NCBI GenBank assembly: GCA_018350325.1
Contig: JAEVLN010000002.1
Location: 1,494,162-1,558,161 of the forward strand
Source: Globodera rostochiensis
Lineage: Eukaryota > Nematoda > Chromadorea > Rhabditida > Heteroderidae
Direction: 5' to 3'
DNA: 64,000 nucleotides
In this document: piece by piece, positions 58,640-64,000 of the stretch
How positions within the stretch are numbered: position 1 is the stretch's first letter
How the letters are laid out: every line of letters starts with the position of its first letter
The notes under the pieces: generated by a model
Told to the model about the DNA's origin: nothing
What the model saw: only the letters and a program-made list of their open reading frames with translations
Database searches by the model: none
Program-made: the position numbers and the translations under genes

Positions 58640-60580
58640 ATATATGATAAACAGAAGCGATGGCTGATAAATGTTGATGATACCATAAATTAATTCAGTT
58701 AATAGAAATAAATACAAAGAATTAGGATCAATTTAAATTAATACTTTAGTAGCATTTTGTAAGGATCGTATTTAAAAATTTTTTAATTATAAATAATTCG
58801 AATGAGTTATACAAAATATATTGTATTTCAGTTATAATTTTTTTTGCAGATTATCGTCACAAATATTTATGACAACAGAGAATCAATATATTACAAAAGC
58901 ATAGATTCGATTGATACTATATGAAAAATGTAATAGCAATAATTATGTCGAATACAGTAATAGTTAAATATCTCTCAGGAAACGCTATCGGAAGAATTAA
59001 GGATAAATAAATACATTGATGAAAATATTTGTCGTTTAAGTTTGTTTATCATTTAAATTTTAATATGAAATAATCAAAATTAGTTCCTGGCAAGGGAATC
59101 AAAAGAAGGACTTCAGTTAAATTGAATAAGTTAAATTAAATACAACGGCGAGATGTTCCCCTTAAGTATGTGAGATTTTGTTGCTTTTTGAACAAGTAAA
59201 ATTGATTTATTTATAGGATTATTTAAATTAATACACTTTTACTTTTAAATTACTAAACTTTCTCATTCTAAATGCTTAAAAAAATAATTGGTTTTTGACA
59301 TAAGTAATTTATTCAATGCTCGGCAATACGCAAGGCATTCCAAAGTATGTAAAACGCCTGGGAGGCTTCGAAAATTATACTAGCATAAATACAAAAAAAA
59401 AAAGATTTTTTTTGTTTGAAAGACAAAAGTATTTTTATTTATACGTACGTAACACAAAAGTTGAGCCTTTCTTCTGCGTCAGAAATAAAATTAGTCAAGT
59501 GCAACTGAATATAAAAAGACATTACAATAAAATTATTCTGAGTAATTAAGCATAAATATATTTAACTAATATTAACTCAAATAGTCTTTGAGTCATTAAA
59601 TTTATATTGAAAAGTAAATAAAACTAAAATAGTTTCAAAATATTGAATTTTAATTTTTGTTAAATTACAGAAGATATATAAGGATCATCAATGTTTTTAA
59701 ATGGAATAAATATTTAAAAAATAAAGAATAATAGTATTATACAGTAGAAAGTTAGGCAATGAACACTATCACTCATGATTGTGTCTTTTGAAATTAAATA
59801 TTAAATTTAAAATAAATTTTAATTTAATAACGAATAAAAAATTCAGCCTATAAATATTTTCCATATCTTACAAAAATTGTATAAATCTAGAGTGCAGTAA
59901 ACATATCTTAGTTTTATATTTCACGTCAAATTATTAGAATTTTAATTAAAATTAATTATAATTACATACAAAACTACAATAACATATTGCTAAAATGCGG
60001 ATCATGTAATTTGTTTTACTTTACTTTGTGCTATTTAGGGTATATCTCTTTTGTGAATCTAAAGATTATCAAATGAAGTTGAATTACTAAACAATAATAA
60101 TAAAATATGTTAAGCAAACTTTAATATTAATAAGTTAAAATAAATCAACTGAACAATTAAATTTTTTGCGTAAACCAATTCTATATTAAAAATGAGATTC
60201 TATGCGAGCATAAAAAGCATTAATTTTAAAAAAAGTTTGCGGACTTAATAAATATGCCTTAACCAAAGAGCTGTTTTATCAATCCTTAAATTTTTTTTTG
60301 TATTTAAAACGAAAAAAACGCCATTATAAACATCAAAAAATAAAATTAAAATAACTATATATCTATTTGATTAAAATAATTTTTCTAAGCCTAACAAATC
60401 GTGATCAACTATAAAAAAGTTATAATACAATCAATGTATAAAAATGAAATATTATAAAATTTTAAATATAATTTATAAATCGATTAATAGCAAGATTATA
60501 ATAAAAAACATGGAGGAAATGAAAAGGTGTTTAAATCCAATTAAATTAAAATAAGTACTAAAAACATTAATAAATACCAA
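58640..60580. other. AT-rich stretch, little recognisable
   Basis: A-rich. The only open frame of note is 59316-59549 (plus, 77 codons), with a GC-richer start (MLGNTQGIPKYVKRLGGFEN) followed by Lys/Phe-rich sequence; weak coding candidate. Confidence 0.4.
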
Positions 60581-60584
60581 ATAA

Positions 60585-60698
60585 CTAATTAATAAAAAAC
60601 AGTAAATTAAAATGCAAGCTATTTCCGCGAAGAAATTGCCGCGCTTGATGCTGCCATCTAGATGTGAAATAATTTCTTAATTCAAATATAAGGATGAT
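60585..60698 (-). CDS. Candidate exon (37 codons)
   Basis: Minus frame IILIFELRNYFTSRWQHQAR then QFLRGNSLHFNLLFFIN and TAG. A plus-strand ATG frame of 22 codons (MQAISAKKLPRLMLPSRCEI) covers the same island. Confidence 0.33.
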   Translation of the reverse strand: MILIFELRNYFTSRWQHQARQFLRGNSLHFNLLFFIN

Positions 60699-61860
60699 TT
60701 ATTTTCATATTAATTATGTTTATGAATCAGAATCTCCGATCAAAAAAATTTAAATAAATCAAAATCTTTTATATTTAAAATAATATATAACTATTATTTA
60801 TTCGCTCGAACCTTCAAACAGAATCAGTAGAATTTTTTCATTAATAATTTATGATACCAAAAAAATTATTAAAAAATAATAAAGAAATAAATTAAACTAC
60901 ATATAACGACTTTATAAATAAAATGTAATATGAAAAATAACAGCAGTTTATAAGAATATCCTGATTAAAAACAAACAGCTGGCTCGCCCCGTGGTCTTTG
61001 AAAAAAAATATACAAATAATAATTGCAATTAAAATGCAAAAATTCAAAGCATACTAATAAATGAGGATAACAAATATATTATCTCGTGCTAGAGGCACAT
61101 GAATTTTAAGCTGGCGTCGTGTTTACAGTTAATCAATCCAATTTTTGATATATAACAAAACATTTATTTATTTAAAAAAATTTGCTATGTGGTAATGTAA
61201 TAAAATACGGGAAGCAAGGTGTACAAAGTTAAACATTAAACAAAATCAACAAAAGACCCAATTTTAAATGTCTCGATAATAAATAAATATTAAAATTTAC
61301 ACTTTCTAATGAGCATATTTACAAAAAAATAAATTGCAATTTAAATCAGATTTAATATTTAGTCTTTACGCCTTTTTGATGAAATAATACGAAAAAGGAA
61401 ATAACTAATATTCGTTGAAAGATTATGAATTTCTAAATAATACATAAATAATTTTTGAAAAAATAAGTGTCGAAAATAAATAATTAAATGAGTTTTTTTT
61501 TAAAATAAAGCTGAGTCGAGAGTTTTAGGAGCATATGTTAATTGGTGCGATTTTAACAAATAGTCATCAAATAAAACACGTAGTATTATGTAAAGAATAA
61601 AGACTGCGATTTGATTATTCGTGGTTTGTCCATTAGGGAGCCTGCATTCCAGCTTGAATTTTATTAAAATGAAATTATGAAAACATTAACATTAAAATAA
61701 ACAAAGTTGGTTTATAAAAACAAATTAATTATTAAGATTTTAAATATTTGCTTGTTGCAATATAAAAAATTAAATTAGTTCACGTTAATGATTGGAGTTT
61801 ATCATTTATCATTATCTATCGATAAAACAATAAAAGCTATTTATATGTTTTTTTTTGTAG

Positions 61861-61967
61861 ACGTTGACCCGCCGGCTCCAACTCAACCGCCTCGTAGGCG
61901 GAGCGTCGCGGTAACCGTTTTCTCAGACGCAACAACACGTTTTAATCAAGGTTTATTCGTGTTATGA
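61861..61967 (+). CDS. Candidate exon with very strong acceptor
   Basis: ATGTTTTTTTTTGTAG acceptor. From the second codon position it reads VDPPAPTQPPRRRSVAVTVF then SDATTRFNQGLFVL and TGA at 61965. A CGCG|GTAACC donor at 61911 would give a 50-nt exon instead. Pro/Arg-rich and clearly unlike the A/T background. Confidence 0.45.
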
Positions 61968-62294
61968 CAAGCTAAACACATCAGTGTTTGTGTTGCTTAA
62001 ATTATTAAAAAATTAAATCCAATTAAGAGAAGGATAAATACTAATCTAATTCACTTAATGAAATAAAGATTTTAAATTTAAAAATGTTTTTATAAAACAA
62101 TGATTACGGCCGTGATGTTCAATTTAAAAGAAATAATATAATCGCAAAGCAAACCGAAAAAATACTATCAAACTTTTAGTCCGAGCAAATTTCTAATAAT
62201 TTAAAAAAATTGATTTATTAGTGTTACAATAAGAAAATTAAAAATATGTTTCGGAGACGCTCACGGACTATTTGAACCTTCTGTTTTAAATTAA

Positions 62295-62483
62295 TTATTC
62301 CACACTATGGGTTGTGACGACAAGCTTCGGAGATGGATAGATTTTGGTTAGTGCCAACATTTTCAATTCCATAAAGGTAAAATGCGCCATATTAAGTATG
62401 TTTGAGATGTGTTTGTTTGATGTTGCCGCGAATAAATTTTGTTTAAAGAATATTTTTGTCCAAAAAATGGCGAATTTTTTGTT
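62295..62483 (-). CDS. Candidate ORF/exon (62 codons)
   Basis: Open from AAC at 62483 to TAA at 62295. Reads FAIFWTKIFFKQNLFAATSN, KHISNILNMAHFTFMELKML, ALTKIYPSPKLVVTTHSVE. An in-frame ATG GCG (Met-Ala) at about 62393 gives a 33-aa product. On plus, a short ATG frame with a GTTAGT donor overlaps. Length makes the minus reading more likely. Confidence 0.42.
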   Translation of the reverse strand, partial: NKKFAIFWTKIFFKQNLFAATSNKHISNILNMAHFTFMELKMLALTKIYPSPKLVVTTHSVE

Positions 62484-62677
62484 TTATTTACTTGCAAATC
62501 TTTAATAGAATTAAAACCAAAATTAAGATCAAAATTTTAATATTTTGGAGATTTATTTTTTATTTAAGTCTATAGCTAGTGTGATGGAGCAAGTCAATAA
62601 TTCTTTGTATTTCATTTGGATGGTTTAATTTTTTAACTTGTAAAATATTTTAACGTTTAGTTTTCCTTCAATTCTAG

Positions 62678-62746
62678 TTTTATAGAATTACAGACAGACA
62701 CAACACCCATTTCAAAGACACGCCGTATCTTGGCGCAAAGATACTG
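62678..62746 (+). CDS. Candidate internal exon (69 bp)
   Basis: TTTTCCTTCAATTCTAG acceptor, FIELQTDTTPISKTRRILAQ RYW, donor TG|GTGATG. In another frame from the same acceptor, 38 codons (FYRITDRHNTHFKDTPYLGA, ending in a hydrophobic ILVMLAFYTFSIFIIKK) reach TAA at 62792. The acceptor is strong; the frame is open to choice. Confidence 0.42.
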
Positions 62747-63056
62747 GTGATGCTGGCATTTTACACATTTAGTATTTTCATAATTAAAAAATAAACGCGA
62801 TTTTAAATTTCAAAACACTTTTTTGCCCCACATGCCTTATTATATTTAAACATAAAGGTGTAAGTTCCCCAATACTTTGGCATTACCTTTTTTTTAGATT
62901 TATAATTGCATTATATCATTTATTAATTTATTTATATTTTAAATACTTTAGATAATTGTATTTTGTATTACATTTATTGCAAACTTAAGTAGTATTTCGA
63001 TTGCTCCTTTTTAAATATTTACTTTATTTTTCTAAGTTTCTAATTTTACAAAAACT

Positions 63057-63215
63057 ATGCCCAGTTTCATGTATACAACTGCAAAGAACCATCTGTGGGT
63101 TAAAGCACATATGTGCGCGGGTACTATTTTTGTTTATATTAGGGTAATGCCGCGTTGTCGTCGAGCTTTTTCTACAAATGTGTCGAGCTTGTTAATTATA
63201 GAATTATTAAGGTAG
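63057..63215 (+). CDS. Small candidate ORF (52 aa)
   Basis: ATG to TAG, MPSFMYTTAKNHLWVKAHMC, AGTIFVYIRVMPRCRRAFST, ending NVSSLLIIELLR. A donor AGG|GTAATG falls after residue 29, so it could be a first exon. Overlaps the minus frame below. Confidence 0.38.
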   Translation: MPSFMYTTAKNHLWVKAHMCAGTIFVYIRVMPRCRRAFSTNVSSLLIIELLR

Positions 63216-63343
63216 TCTATATTAATATTTAAACAATATACATATATATATTTTTTTATCAACAAAATAAAAACTAAAAAGTAAAAACAAATATGATGAG
63301 ATGTTCGCGGCAAATCGGCGGGCCCTCCAGCGATGCGTGACAT
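63134..63343 (-). CDS. 69-codon open frame
   Basis: ATG at 63343; starts MSRIAGGPADLPRTSHHICF, has a hydrophobic stretch (FYFLVFILLIKKYIYVY), ends NKLDTFVEKARRQRGITLI. A signal-anchor-like layout is possible. It conflicts with the plus frame at 63057-63215; only one is likely to be real. Confidence 0.35.
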   Translation of the reverse strand: MSRIAGGPADLPRTSHHICFYFLVFILLIKKYIYVYCLNINIDYLNNSIINKLDTFVEKARRQRGITLI

Positions 63344-63402
63344 TCATGCACAATTTGCAATTTAAAGTTGCATTAATTGGAAAATAAACAGGTGTGCATT
63401 AA

Positions 63403-63495
63403 TTAATAACACTCAAAATTGAAAGTAAAGCAATAAATAAAAACTACAAGTTCGCCAGCCGCCTTTCTGAAGGTGCGGAAATAATATATAATTAA
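63403..63495 (+). CDS. Candidate exon (30 codons)
   Basis: LITLKIESKAINKNYKFASR then LSEGAEIIYN and TAA. A second frame meets AAG|GTGCGG, a possible donor. Balanced composition. Confidence 0.35.
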   Translation, partial: LITLKIESKAINKNYKFASRLSEGAEIIYN

Positions 63496-63609
63496 ATTCT
63501 TAAATAGTTTATTTGTAAGTTTTAAGTTTTCTTATTAAAAAATGTAATTTTAATAATTAGTAAAATTGGTTAGAAGTTGGGCCAGTGCACTTCCATTGTC
63601 TGAGGGGAC

Positions 63610-63812
63610 GGCACAGAGCTGGATTCTCAAATTATGACGTCCTTTTTCAACAAAAAATAGTTGTATTAATTAAATTCGTCTATTATATTTTTTTAAATTT
63701 CCCACATTGAAGGATTCAAATGTGAGAGTAAACAAATTTATCTCAATATTTTTTATAATTTCATTAATAATGTTCAAATAAATTTAATTTGTAATAGACT
63801 ATTCTGATCTTA
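63610..63812 (-). repeat. Dispersed repeat, copy 2 (inverted)
   Basis: Inverted copy of 54481-54684. Matching blocks include GGATTCTCAAATTATGACGT, TCAACAAAAAATAGTTGTAT and TGTGAGAGTAAACAAATTTA. Confidence 0.85.
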
Positions 63813-64000
63813 TCGTTCTCACTTCTTAGCTAGCTTGATTTTGAGTGTAGTATCGATTATCTTTTTGCTATTTTTAATTTACTATCTTAAAAGCTATCAT
63901 AGAAGTAAATTTGAGTTATTGAATTAATAGATATTTTAAAAAGATTTTACAATTAATTTAAAATTATTTATGTAAATGTTTTAAATAATAAAAGAAAGGC

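Overview
The window is eukaryotic nuclear DNA from an AT-rich, intron-bearing genome. I estimate roughly three quarters A+T by eye. An invertebrate such as a nematode or other small metazoan fits best, but no gene here is diagnostic and I do not name a species. There are no bacterial operons, Shine-Dalgarno sites, recognisable tRNA or rRNA genes, or CRISPR arrays, and no long intact protein gene.

The sequence is a sea of A/T runs with GC-richer islands of about 50-150 bases every 0.5-1.5 kb. Many islands are open in one or more frames and are edged by AG acceptors and GT donors. I read them as short exons separated by long AT-rich introns. A short GC-richer island is often open on both strands, so strand and frame are uncertain for most of them, and confidences are kept low. 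No product could be identified for any exon.

Layout: 0-10.2 kb holds scattered exon-like islands and a 151-bp foldback element. 10.66-15.96 kb is a 118-bp satellite array of about 45 units. 17.15-26.49 kb is a 2.75-kb tandem array of about 3.4 copies, each carrying the same exon-like islands. 28-30.6 kb has mainly plus-strand candidate exons and a possible retroelement relic. 30.75-31.58 kb is an 828-bp hAT-type non-autonomous element with a perfect 8-bp target duplication. 31.9-46.4 kb is T-rich on the plus strand with mostly plus-strand candidates, several local duplications and a dimeric 106/108-bp tandem repeat. 47-61 kb is A-rich on the plus strand with mostly minus-strand candidates. 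The two halves therefore look like convergent transcription meeting near 46.4-47.0 kb. The last 3 kb has candidates on both strands and an inverted copy of a repeat found at 54.5 kb.

The best-supported features are the two arrays, the 828-bp hAT-type element and the other repeats. The best coding candidates are the 80-codon membrane-tail frame at 55.45-55.69 kb (minus), the 80-codon frame repeated in the 2.75-kb array, the two-exon minus-strand model at 42.8-43.1 kb, the open frames at 35.75-36.08, 36.77 and 37.82 kb, and the cluster at 61.8-63.5 kb.
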